Assembly: GCA_036417435.1 (NCBI GenBank)
Contig: CM070913.1
Location: 22,784,680 to 22,848,679 of the forward strand
Source: Inia geoffrensis
Lineage: Eukaryota; Chordata; Mammalia; Artiodactyla; Iniidae
Direction of reading: 5' to 3'
DNA length: 64,000 bases
How positions within the stretch are numbered: the first letter of the stretch is position 1; the number at the start of each line of letters is the position of its first letter. Shown here piece by piece: positions 22,780 to 33,894 of this stretch. Below the pieces are notes generated by a model. The model searched no databases. It was not told the DNA's origin and was given only the letters and a program-made list of their open reading frames with translations. The position numbers and the translations under genes were made by a program.

Positions 22780-23960
22780 CCTATATGTTGAATCCCAAAT
22801 TTATAGGTCTAGAGTTTTCCTGCCTTCCACACCATATGCCCAATTACTTGTTTGATATTTCCACTTGGAGGAAACTAAGGTACCCTCAACTTCATGTGTT
22901 TAACACCAAACTGGCCCCTCCTCCTGATTTTCTGTCAATGACATCACCATCCTCCTTGGTCACCACAGCCTTCCTACTTCACCTGCTAGATACAAGCAAT
23001 CAACAAATATCTCCTGACTTTCTCATTTCTGTCCACGTACCCTGCCACTACTCTAGTTTTGTTTTTGTTTTTGTTTTTGTTTTGCGGTACGTGGGCCTCT
23101 CACTGTTGTGGCCTCTCCCGTTGCGGAGCAACAGGCTCCGGGCGCGCAGGCTCAGCGGCCATGGCTCACGGGCACAGCCGCTCCGCCGCATGTGGGATCC
23201 TCCCGGACCGGGGCACGAACCCGTGTCCCGTGCATCGGCAGGCGGACTCTCAACCACTGCGCCACCAGGGAAGCCCTATTCTAGTTTTGGACCCATTATC
23301 TTCCACCTGGATAATTTCAACAGCCTTCTCAACAGGCTTCCCGTCTCCAGTGTCGTATGGGCATCCTCCCCTTCCCTGGTTTCTTCCCACTGATTATATA
23401 AATCCTCTGCTAAAAACATTTAAATGATGGCACTTTGCTTAAGATAATGACTGAACTTTTCAACAATCTGTCAAGGCTCTGCATGAACTAACCCTTGCTC
23501 ATCTACCCAGCTTCACCTCTTGACTACCCACAGGCAAGCTGATCTTTTAGTTCTTAGAAAGCTTACTCTCTCCCCTGGGCTTTCACACATGCTGTTATTC
23601 CTGTGGGTAGCCTCACCTTCATGCTTCCTTCACCTTCTATCCTTTTAGCCTGGGTAAGATTCACTCATACATTGTGTATGAATATGTATATTTACATATA
23701 ACAGTATCACCTCCCCACGCTGACTTCCCAACACCCTCATGTAGCTAATGGGCTCCTCTTGGTGCACCTGACAACCACTCTTTGTTTCCCTGTTACTGCC
23801 CTAAAGCTATTACTGCAATTGTTTATTTGTCCAAATTCTACCCCGGTAGCTCCAAGAAAAAAGGAGCTGTGTTTCTAACTTGCTATCCATTGTGTTTCTA
23901 TGGCCCTGAGCACATTTTTGGCTCGCTAAATGCCTGTCAAATCTAGATAAAGAAATAAAG
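22780..23960 (+). repeat. LINE-2 remnant interrupted by a CHR SINE
   Basis: Diverged L2 3' portion: 'tttccacttggaggaaacta', 'aatctgtcaaggctctgca', 'gggctttcacacatgctgtt', 'ggagctgtgtttctaacttg' and 'ccctgagcacatttttggc'. The CHR SINE at 23062-23275 is nested in it, giving relative ages. The 202-codon open frame at 22785-23393 runs through both repeats and is not a gene. Confidence 0.7.
23062..23275 (-). mobile_element. CHR SINE, short form
   Basis: The tail is a (GTTTTT)n run rather than plain poly(T), followed by 'gcggtacgtgggcctctc' and ending 'ccaccagggaagcc'. The flanking repeat CTA(C/T)TCTAGTTTTG is at 23048-23061 and 23276-23289. It is inserted into an older L2. Confidence 0.95.
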
Positions 23961-24313
23961 AAAGAAAATAGCAAAGGATATAAATTATTAAAGTGTTAAA
24001 TGACTTCAATAGAGAACAATACTTTCAATACCAAAGCAGGGAGAAGAGATGCTTTAATGACTTTTTATTTCCAAACTAAGATTCCTTTGGTAGGACATAC
24101 TCATGATGATTAGGAAATACCAAAAGTTTTACTCAGTTTTCTTCCTGTGGATTTGTTCCTACCCGTCACTAGAAGCTCAGAGATTACAGGGCTTTTATTG
24201 AAGGGTTCTTTCTCTGTCTTTGGGAACTAGCTGTACTCCCAAAACTGTCTCCTGCTCCAACCACAAGAGTGTGGCTAACTCAGCCACAATAGTCTCCTCT
24301 CTTTCCTCTCCCT

Positions 24314-24315
<2 letters not shown>

Positions 24316-24353
<38 letters not shown>
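24316..24353. repeat. TG/CA microsatellite
   Basis: About 19 uninterrupted TG units in a RAB27B intron. Confidence 0.95.
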
Positions 24354-24354
<1 letters not shown>

Positions 24355-25519
24355 TCATTTGAGGATAAGACTGTGCCTTATCCCCCTCTCATTGCCCATA
24401 GCACATGACAGTTACTTTAAAACACGCTTGCTGGATAAGATCTCATTGGAGCAAACACTTCTGCATCCACAGCAACATGGGTAAAATACTTGTGCTGTGG
24501 ACCAGCTTCATACCCTGGACCACTCAGCCCAGTACCCTTGTTAACCCCCTTACTTTCCAGGGTTTACTCCAGGGGAAAGCTCATTGATTTCTAGCTTCAC
24601 CCACCAACCTCATTGTGTCCCCAGGGTGGGGAAAGCTAGGACCCCATGAGAAAACAGATCCCAGGGCGCATTATAGCTCTTTCTCCCTCACTGAGAACTA
24701 AGTCTGTGCCCTGCATCCTTTAGGTTTACATAAGGGGTATGATTTTTGTCCTCCTACCCATAATGTGACTTTTATCAATAATCATTATCTTACATGGGTT
24801 GTACTGCCAGTCGTCCTCAGGCACAGGGTTGAGGTGTGAGGCATTGTTTATCCTGCTGCTTAGCTGCACCTTTTGTATACAGAATGCAAAATTCTCAAGG
24901 AATGCATAACCTTGATGTACTAAGACTGTCCTTAGTATTTCCTATTTCACTCCTGGAGCAGCTGTCTTAAGGGGACAGATGAGAGAAGCCTGCCATCATG
25001 CTAGGCTGACATATCGTGTGCGAAGACATATGGGAACCACATTTTCTCATATTCCTTCTTCAAAAAATGAATTAAATCGGTCTATAAAACATACATCTTT
25101 GTGACAACAAAACTGACATATGAACAGAGATTCTTGTAAGGAATGACTTCAGAAGAGCCAGCCGTGTTGAAGGATGTGTGTAAATGGAATTCACAGTCAA
25201 AAAAGCTCACAGAGAGGGCCCAGCACCTCTCCTGGCGTTTACACTCACTGAAAGCGAGAATGTTTTGGATTCATTTCAAAGACTGAAGTGTTTACCAGCA
25301 TAAACATTGTAAGACACGTGATGTAGAATTGGGAGGTATGTGCCTTCTAAATATCTTCTCTGACAATCTATTGCCAATTTTTGTTTAATCTAATATTGAA
25401 AAGCTTCACTAGCTTGGGGTCTTTTGCACTCCGCAAGTTTGAATCTCAAAGAAATATATTTTCATCAAATAATGGCATAGCATCTCCAGCTCTAAACAAT
25501 CCACACTACTGTCTACTGA

Positions 25520-25850
25520 GTGTCTCTTGACTTGGACGTTGTACCAGAGACGAGGCTGAAAAACCAAGTATGGCCTCTGTCCTTATAAAGCTCACAATTG
25601 TGTTGGGGTGGGAAGGTCACAAGTGAATCAGAGACCGGCAGTTAGAGATAAAAATAAAAGATTCACCTTACTGCAAGGTGGTATATAATTAATTGAGTAA
25701 TTTAAGGGATGGAAGAATAGATGTAGGAGTTCAAGAAAGAGGGAGTTTGTTTCACTTGGGGTGTTCAGAAGAGCCCCGCCAAGCAGGTGTAATGTGAGCC
25801 AGGCCTGGTGAAAGGAGAGGCTCAGGGAAGGTGGAAAGGGAGTAAAACAT
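25520..25850 (+). repeat. Ancient interspersed repeat, family not assigned
   Basis: Contains 'tataaagctcacaattgtgt', 'gggtgttcagaagagcc' and 'gtgtaatgtgagccaggcc', the same general pattern as the copies near 8300 and 20240. Confidence 0.4.
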
Positions 25851-26328
25851 TCCAGCTGGAGGTTGATGGTGAGACCAAAATCTCAGAGACTAAAGCCAGT
25901 CAAACAGCACTGGGTGAGAGTCTGTGTGTAAGGGCAGAAAGAGATGAGAAAGATATTAACACCCTTTTCTTCAACTCCCTCTTCAAGTAGTACTTGTAAC
26001 AATGTCAATTTCCCACCTCAATTTAATTAAATTCTGGAGAAGTTTTTTTTTTTTTTTTTCCCCTATTACAAAGTACAAAGACAATGCATAAGAATTTTCA
26101 CAGAGATTTCTGAAAATCTGATTTTTGAAATCTGTACCAAATACACAGTGCTAGTTATGGTCGATTAACTACAAATAATTTATTTTTATTTTTTGATACA
26201 AATGTTTATTTTGAAACCAGAAGGAGAGTTGCATATCCTTACAAGTCCACATACCACATACAGCATTCACATCAAAATAAGTTTTCCTAAGATATTTGTA
26301 GCTAGAAACAAAGTAATTTCACTGTTAC

Positions 26329-26414
26329 CTCTCTTGTCCTGCTGTGTCCCAAAGCTGAAGATGCACCTTAACTGCTTTCCCTGTTGACCCATTTGGTCCC
26401 TGTGTGTTATAAAC
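26329..26414 (-). CDS. RAB27B: RAB27B coding exon 2 (G3 motif WDTAGQE)
   Basis: 86 nt encoding residues 52-79 ([20 protein letters not shown], then LWDTAGQE) and two bases of Arg80. Acceptor 'gtatttttcag', donor 'caagagag|gtaaca'. It carries the G3/switch II motif with catalytic Gln78 in place. Residues 54-66 form the longer loop between the beta strands that is typical of RAB27, and they show small changes (Thr55, Thr62, Val66) against my memory of human. Confidence 0.97.
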
Positions 26415-28224
26415 CTGAAAAATACAAATGTCATCAGTTGATACTGCTTTGGATTTTGTCAGTATTCAAATTCCCTGGGTTCACTCAGCATATTTTTTCT
26501 TCATTACTATCTATAATCAAAGTTCATAGTGCAAAATAAATATTTGCTCTGTTTTGTTTCCCCAGAAGTATCACATATACTCTCACTTTTAAATGTCAAG
26601 TATAAGTATGGTTTTCAAAACAATTTAGGCATCCTGCAAACTTAAATTAGACACCTTCTGTCATTTCCTCATGGAGGCAGCAAACATTAGATTTAGGACC
26701 CAAGTTCTAGGTTCAAACACAGACTCTTCATTTAACTTCATAGAATCTTATTTTCCTTTAGCAAATTGAGACCCATCATTTCCTCCTACTTTACAGAGTT
26801 ACTGCAAACTTAAATGAAATAGCAGATGTGAAGGCATTTTTAAAACAGTAAAATGCTTTACAAATACCTGAATATCCTCTACTGTGAACTGGACTTTCAA
26901 AATGAAAAACACATGGAATTTCTCAATAAGTTTACACAGGATATTTCAAGTCTTTCCTTACTAGTCGTCCCTTCAAAGGCTCTTTTTAGAAAAGTTTAAA
27001 TTTTTAAAATGATGGCCTTTTGACTTCTTATTTAAACAAAGCATAGAAATTTTTAAAATATTTATCCAGTTCTTTTACTTATGGCTTAGTGAAGATGTTT
27101 CAAAGGAAAAACTTTGCAAAGATTTATACCAAGATTGGGGTTGGGGGGCGGGGAATTGGGAGGGGAGAAGGCACAGAGAAACCCTGGAAGGGCTGGGAGC
27201 AAGTTTGCTAAGACTGTAGTACTGGACTTTCAGATAACGTACAGGACATTATAAGGAACCATGATTTAACTTCTCAACATCACTTTCTTTGTTTGTTTTT
27301 TTGGATTTGTGATATCAACTGGAAGCCGCCGCCATCTTGGCAATCAAGAATACCTTGGGTGGCAGTAAATCTGGCTAAGCTTCTGTGCCTATGTTACACG
27401 TCTCACATGTCACAATATCCTTATTCCTGTCATTAGCGTCTAGCATAGGAGAAGGAAGTGGTTGTGATTCTCACTTAAAATCCCTTATCTTGAAAAATAG
27501 CATGGATTGGTCTCACATTCTGTTCATAAGAAGCTAGTGATTGATGGCTGAGTCTACACATAAATAAAAATGCAGCAAGAACTCACAAAGCTCATGTTCC
27601 AGCTATTTGCCAATCATTCTTTTAACTTTTTTTGTAAGCACAGGGAAATGAACACTTGTTTTTATTGAGGAACTCAGATCAAGAGTTAATGATTTTAGAT
27701 ACTAATTCATGTTTTGAAAGTTTCCTTAAGAATTCATAGAAAACACACTATACAAACCCATTAATGATTTTAGCTGCCCTGTGTACTTCTGGAGACCAGT
27801 TATAGTGCCACTCAATTTTTTCTAAGCAAGATGTTATTTATAATTGAGACAGTAAAAAATATTTAAATTGGATTAAAGTGACAGGTTATGAATTTCATGT
27901 GATAAAAGACAGTCACCTTGCAATGCAATAAACATAGCTTCTTAATCCTTATCTTTTTTTTTTTTTTTTTTTGCGGTACGCGGGCCTCTCGCTGTTGTCG
28001 CCTCTCCCGTTGTGGAGCACAGGCTCCGGACGCGCAGGCTCAGCGGCCATGGCTCAGGGGCCCAGCCGCTCCGCGGCATGTGGGATCCTCCCGGACCGGG
28101 GCACCAACCCGCGTCCCCTGCATCGGCAGGCGGACTCTCAACCACTGCGCCACCAGGGAAGCCCTTAATCCTTATCTTATATAGTAGGATCAGCAACCAG
28201 TTAACAGTATGGTTAAAAACTCAC
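26415..28224 (-). other. RAB27B: RAB27B intron between coding exons 1 and 2
   Basis: A 1,810-bp intron from donor 'gtgagt' to the acceptor at 26415-26416. It contains a CHR SINE only 61 bp from the donor and a YY1-like motif at 27325-27341. No additional exon is seen. Confidence 0.9.
27956..28163 (-). mobile_element. CHR SINE, short form, next to a RAB27B exon
   Basis: Poly(T), 'gcggtacgcgggcctctc', ending 'ccaccagggaagcc', with target-site duplication CTTAATCCTTATCTT at 27941-27955 and 28164-28178. It has the same orientation as RAB27B and starts 61 bp downstream of the first coding exon's donor. Confidence 0.97.
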
Positions 28225-28377
28225 CACACGTTTTTCCCGAAAGTCTATCCCTACTGTCGTGATGAACTTGGGATTGAATTTATTGTCTGTGTAGCGATAA
28301 AGAAATGTCGTCTTCCCCACCCCCGAATCTCCAAGGGCCAGGAGTTTGATCAGATAATCATAGTCCCCATCGGTCAT
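28225..28377 (-). CDS. RAB27B: RAB27B first coding exon (start codon, P-loop, switch I)
   Basis: RAB27B is a small GTPase that directs tethering and docking of secretory granules and multivesicular bodies at the plasma membrane through effectors such as the Slp/Slac2 proteins and Munc13-4 (known for the family). This exon encodes residues 1-51, beginning [20 protein letters not shown] and ending REKRV. The P-loop GDSGVGKT is at 16-23 and switch I with the conserved TTVGID at 40-45. The ATG at 28377-28375 has A at -3. An upstream in-frame ATG lies in the intron, so this start is preferred. Together with 26329-26414, 21609-21712, 18977-19100 and 17682-17871 it gives an intact 218-residue protein. 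The Thr-Asp-Gly N terminus and the tail separate it from RAB27A. Confidence 0.98.
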
Positions 28378-28396
28378 AGTGATGGTCTTGGTGGGC
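28378..28396 (-). other. RAB27B: 5' UTR part of the RAB27B start-codon exon
   Basis: Nineteen bases lie between the acceptor ('tttctcctacacag') and the ATG. The exon is therefore preceded by at least one non-coding exon, which is not recognised in this window. Confidence 0.85.
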
Positions 28397-31300
28397 CTGT
28401 GTAGGAGAAAAAAATAAGTACTTATGATTAAGATTGGTTTTCCTTTGCCTTCCTGCAAAGCAACGTAAATTTAGCTTTCAAGGGTAAAAAATTGGAATGC
28501 CTCTATTCTGTGACTCGGTGAGTTAACTAGGTCAGCGCAGCTTCAGGAGTAAGGGCTCTTCTATGATTTCACTTAGTACCTATCTTTTTATATCATGTCA
28601 GGTGATATGGAACAAAAAGCTATGTGATACCCACCATGGCTATTGCCATAGCAATAGTAGAACTTAAAGAGTTATAGCTTTTTTTTTTTTTTTTTTTTTT
28701 TAAGCCAGTGTCTCTTGGAATCAGGAGTGTGGTGCTAGGAAAGAGAGTCACAGGGAATAGAAAAAACTGTCCGAGATGATGCAGGTGTGCTAGAGGGAGA
28801 CTGAAATTATATATGAGTAATGGAAGAGAAAAACCTAGGGGAATATTCTGCGTGTAATCCTGCAGGAGGAGCTTTCTATTATATGCATCCAAAAGATTCC
28901 TTTTTAATTTAAAATATTTCACAGCTGAAATGACAACCTTTAAAATCACTGATTTGAAATCATTTCGAAAGCAATGTTTTAAAATCTTACGTTCTGAAAT
29001 ACGGAACCCTCTGTTCTCCAATGGCAAATATGCTGTATTTGGCAAATCTGCCAAATATTTTCTAGGCCTTGAAAAAAGGGAAGAGCTATTCAGAGGCATA
29101 CCTATGGTAACTCTTCTAATATTTCTCCCGAAGGAACAGCACTTGTCATTTCACCCACTGCCCTAACCTCTCCTGCCTTGGCTTTAATTTCTTCTGTTGT
29201 TACAACGGCTATGGGTAATGCCAAGGGCTAATGCCAAAAACAGTGATGACATGAAAACTACCACCACATACCTTTGAGTTACACCATTACCCACTAAATA
29301 CTTGATGTACTTTCCACTCTTGAGGTTAGCAAAATGATGTGCCGTTTGGTACAACCTTCTGATTTGTGGGTTATACAGATGGATAGAGGAAGACATCCCT
29401 AGAATAGAAACATTTCTCTCCTATTAGGTAAGAAGGAGGAATATTTCCTCGCCTCTATAATCCAGAAAACATTGTACTCTTCAGGAGTTCTGAGGTGATC
29501 AAAATTAAATGTCAACAACAGGCTGCTCCATGGACATATCTGAAAACTGCTACATAATTCTACTCATTTTTCTACATGTAAGAAAATGATGCACATATTC
29601 ATCAATTTAAACAAAACTTTATTTTTTACATTGTCATTTTGGTACAGGGTCAAAACTAAAAGATTCCATGTCTTTGGATAAATAATGATGAAGATGATGA
29701 TTAGGTAGTTAGCCAGCCAGTATTATTACATCATTTGGAAGATTTACAATGTTTTTACATTAGAATTTTCTAAAATTTGAACCCTATTGATGCTAAATCC
29801 TCCTAAATGTATTATGGTTCATGGATGTATATTTCTTTAATTAATGAATGGTTTTTGAGGTCAGGTGTTTTGAGAGCTGCCAATATATATTGTTGCACTA
29901 AAGCTTTCCTCTCTTATAACATCCTTTCTTCACTGAGTAGGACTCTCAGGGTAGATGTTTGCTGACTGTGAATGTACTCTTTTTCTTTTTTAGGATCTAT
30001 ACAAAGTATAACCATTGCTCAGGAACAGGTGCATAGCAACCATCAACAACCAGCCTTCCTTAATGCAGGGATACAGATATCTCCACTACTGGTGTGAAAT
30101 TCTTCTTAGAAAACGTCTGCATTGACCAACTCCCTGGCATTGAGTAGTTCTGCGTTTGGGTTGGTGCCAAATATCTTACTAGGACTTTTTGGTTGAAGAT
30201 GTTGCTGTTTCTAGTCTTTGAGCCAAATGGGTTGCTAGAGGAGATTGCTGTCAGAGTTGTAAGGTTTCCTCCATCTAAGGTCTATCATCACCACCATCAC
30301 TCTACCTTAGTCTCTCTTTCCCTTCCAAACTTGCTCATGTGAAACTCCTCTGAGGGTGATAAAGTCTGTTATTTCACCAGTAAAATCGGATAAAACTGTT
30401 AATTCTCTTGTGGAAAAAACAGATGAAATTTAAATATTCTAAGATAGTTAAGTAATTAAAGCAAAATTCGTCCCTGGACACAATCCTTGATAATCAGAGG
30501 GAAGAAGCTGAAGCTACTGGTTACCTAAATACACGATACAGTTGGAGGGTATTGTGGTTTCCTGGAAAAATGAATAGAATCAAGAAGATACATCAGCACA
30601 TTTTAAAACTTTGCTTACAGTTAACTATGCTTTTCGCAATGTTTTTGGTGACAGTGTCACAAAAGGCTAAGTCTTGAGCAAATCTAGTTAAATACCTCCA
30701 ATATACAGTAGCAGGCCCAAAGATGAAAATTCCAAAAATGTAATCCATAATCTAGTTTCTGTCAAGGCATGCATACACTTAAGAGCTGAATAAGGATGAA
30801 AGAAAATACAGCATAATTTTACAAGATGGAACATGATCAGTTGATAGATGAGTCAAATAGTTGTGCTTTCAGTTCAAACAAAACAATAATCTTCATGGAC
30901 TGCAATGGTCAGAGCAGATTTTGTAGAGGAAGGTGAACTTGCATTTAACCTTATAGCATAGGGAGGAATTAGGTACGAGAGGAGATTCAGGACCATCGCA
31001 TGGGAGATTAATTGTCACTTACAGAATGAGACTATCACTACTTGCCAACTACATGCCCTACCATGTATTTCTGACCTGTAGCCAATCTGCAGTCCATAAA
31101 CTGCCTGGGGTTGCCTCCCAATCAGGCTCTAATCCAGGGTCAACAATCCTGGCTAACACGGATCAATTCTACTGCAGCCCACACAGGGTCTTTTCTTTAA
31201 CTGAAAGGTGGTGGAGATTTTGTGGCATTGAACATAAATTCCACCTGAAATGAATGCAAGCTTGGCACCGTGGAAACCATTTATGTAGTGTCTTCAATAG

Positions 31301-33890
31301 ACTATTTAAAGAAATTGACATATTAAGCTGGCTATGAGATAGTTTGCCTCCAAGTTTCCTTTAAAAATGAATTGTTTTATATATACAATTCTTTTGCATT
31401 TAGTTTGTAATTTTTAAAGAAATTTCTTTTGTATTTAGCTTCGTTCCTCTTTTATTACTATGTGATTTTCTGACTCCTAAAATCATGTGACCTCAACAGT
31501 CTATCCTTGGCACAGCAAATACACCACCACAAAGAAAAATAAAAGCCTTGGTAAAAAAGGCTGTTTTCCAAGAACTGGGCAAAAAGAAAAGATCTGGTAA
31601 GGATCAAAAGGCTAACAAGTTTAGCAGTATTGTTTATTCCCGTGAAATGATTGACGGGATTGTTAGTTCTTGGTTCTATGAATCTAAAAGGGAAGAAAAA
31701 GCCAGAGGATTGCCATGTTTCAGGAAATGTGTCCGACTCTCTGACACTATCACTGTGTCACAAACTATACCACAAGAGCCAGAAGGTCTTTTAGATACAG
31801 AAACCGCAGCATCGACCTCAGAGCCTTTTGTGGGAAGGTAAGAGGCTGGAAAGAGTAGGGAAGAGAATTCACAACGCCCATGAGGCTCTGTTTAATGAAG
31901 AATCTTAAAGGTGGAAGGAAATCTAAGTAATCATGTGGTCTAGCCCTTAGTTTACAGATGAGAAATCACGTGCAGGGAAGTTACCTAATTTATGGGGTGA
32001 CATTTCTCATAGAGGAAACCCCAAGACTGGTGTTCATTATGATTTGAAATGGAAACTGGGTTAGATAGGTAGAAAGTAGAGATATATTCATTCTATGAGG
32101 GAAGGGAATTTTCTCTGGGAACATGATTTTCATAGTTAGAATATCTCAAGTGAGGTTGCCCATGCTGTCTCTCTCTCTCTTTTTTTTCACCCTGCTTTGT
32201 TTCATTCTTGTTCAACACAAATTCCATTAGCTCAGGAATTTAATTTCCTTGTCCACTGCTGGATCCACAGAGCCCAGTATAGTGGTTGGCATACAGGAGG
32301 AGCTCAATACATATGTGTCAGTGTATATTTAATATTTAAGGTTCTCAGAGCCATGCAAATGTCATGATTAATGAAATTTGTCTTTGGGCAGTTGGTGGAA
32401 GTGGTGTCTCTCCAAGTTCAGAGCTTGGATTCTCCTTCCTTCCTCATCTGTAAAGTGAATGTTTAGATTAAATAATGACCTTGGTACTTTCCAGGTCTGG
32501 CTTCCTGAGCTCATTTTTCTATTTTAAGTTGCACAAGAGTATAAAAACTTCCTCAAAGTAGAATATTTATATCTTCAGAAGAGCAATTTCAAATAACCTG
32601 GGAAAAGAGAAAGTACAGAGGGACTATAATTTTTGAAAGTGAGATTTGTGCTGGCAGACAGCATATAAACTTGTCAGTTGAATAGGTCAGAGCTCAGAGA
32701 ACTGGGCTCCCCTATGAAAGCATCCATTTGTCCATCTAACACTCATTGGCACCTTCTGTTTTGCATGATATTTTGCATGGCTCTGAGGATACACTCCAAT
32801 TTGTCTAGTGGGGAGCTTAACAAATGCTACAGATATGTGTGGACGACTACTACCCAGATGGACTAACCCATGCAAACTTTGCTAGTTCTCCAAGTAACAA
32901 TCTTAAGGATGCCATGACGAGTTATGACCTTGTGACGTGAACTCATTAAATTCATAAAACCATTCTTAAGGTACTTCAGAAAGCTTAAAATAGTAGACAA
33001 ATAAAATATCACTGATACTACTTTGCATTCAGTGTAGATGGTTTCAATAAAATAAAACTATCAAGCATAAAATGGACAGATGTTTACTATTTCCTCATTT
33101 ATCTTTGTTTGATTGGTTTGTGTTGGGCTCCAGTAAGAGCATTTGAGGTCTGGGATTCTCACAGCAAGCACTTCATTATCTGAACGATAGCCTAAAGGTG
33201 GTTCTCATTAACTGACCTTGAAATATGGCTTCCTACCACCACATTCATGTCCAGGAGGTTACAGTTAAATTATGGACGGCTGAAGTACTCTAGGGGCCTG
33301 TAGCCTGTGCATCAGAACAGAAGGCATTTTCTGGAAGGAGGGAAGTTGGGGGAGAGGGTGTAAATTAAAAAAAAAAAAAAAATTCTCTTCAGTGTATTCC
33401 ACAGCATTTTGTTCAGTTAGCAAAGTTTATCAAAGATAATTTTTATTTCGATACTTCCTAAATGCTATTTAGAATTAATGGATGTGAGCCTATATGGAAC
33501 ATTCAAACTAAACTGCAAATATAAATCAACATCAACTTAACTGAACTTTTATTTGTTGACAGTGGTCAATGTGTCTACTGCAGCAATCAAATCTATTTTT
33601 CAATGTGCTCATTTTGTTTCAATTTATGGTCAAGGGATATAATATAATAGAGATAGACCAAGAACTCATTGAGCTTATTCACCCCAAAAATAAAGGGTAA
33701 AAATTCCAACACACGTCAGCTTTAAATTGGTTTTTCTCCTTTGATATATCATTATTCTCACATATTAAGTGCACTTCTAAGCCAATGTATAATTTTATTT
33801 CTCTAAAATTCTTTTTTCTATAAGGTAAAAATTTCCCTTTAGCTTAATTTTGTGGTATCCTTTGAAACTGTATGAATTTTCCCCTTTTTC
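28397..33890 (-). other. RAB27B: Upstream RAB27B intron, proximal part
   Basis: No recognised RAB27B exon. It contains poly(T) at 28679-28702, an L2-like 3' end at about 32235-32320, a poly(A) run at about 33368-33382, and an open frame with splice-like borders on the opposite strand at 31516-31837 (separate entry). Several other 60-160-codon open frames here resemble nothing I know. Confidence 0.6.
31516..31837 (+). other. Possible unassigned exon or retro-fragment on the strand opposite RAB27B
   Basis: An open frame runs from 31491 to the TAA at 31839-31841. It includes the peptide KFSSIVYSREMIDGIVSSWF, a lysine-rich N-terminal part and an acidic, Ser/Thr-rich C-terminal part. The borders look like splice sites: 'tccttggcacag' before 31516 and 'gtgggaag|gtaaga' at 31837/31838. 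It has more CpG than the surrounding sequence. I do not recognise the protein, and there is no neighbouring exon I can link to it. It could be an exon of an unknown transcript, a piece of an old retrocopy, or chance. The only start-like codon near the beginning of the frame is TTG. Confidence 0.25.
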
Positions 33891-33894
33891 CCTT

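Larger units (their letters stand above)
21713..26328 (-). other. RAB27B: RAB27B intron between coding exons 2 and 3
   Basis: A 4,616-bp intron. It contains an L2 remnant (about 22780-23960) split by a CHR SINE, a TG microsatellite (24316-24353), and an ancient repeat at about 25520-25850. No additional exon is seen. Confidence 0.9.

Noticed and set aside
22785..23393. 202-codon + strand open frame
   Set aside because: Crosses an L2 remnant and a CHR SINE; the Arg/Ala/Gly-rich part is the SINE in translation.
28378..28458. Upstream in-frame ATG extending RAB27B by 27 residues
   Set aside because: It lies beyond a clear acceptor (tttctcctacacag) and so is intronic; the ATG at 28377 gives the family's N terminus and exact length.
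28620..29099. 159-codon minus-strand open frame upstream of the RAB27B start exon
   Set aside because: The C-terminal part is encoded by a poly(T) run (Lys stretch) and the rest resembles nothing known. It is intronic and shows no exon-like borders that I can see.
29184..29396. 70-codon minus-strand frame with a hydrophobic segment
   Set aside because: Compared in mind with small mitochondrial and ER membrane proteins and no match found; too short to support alone.
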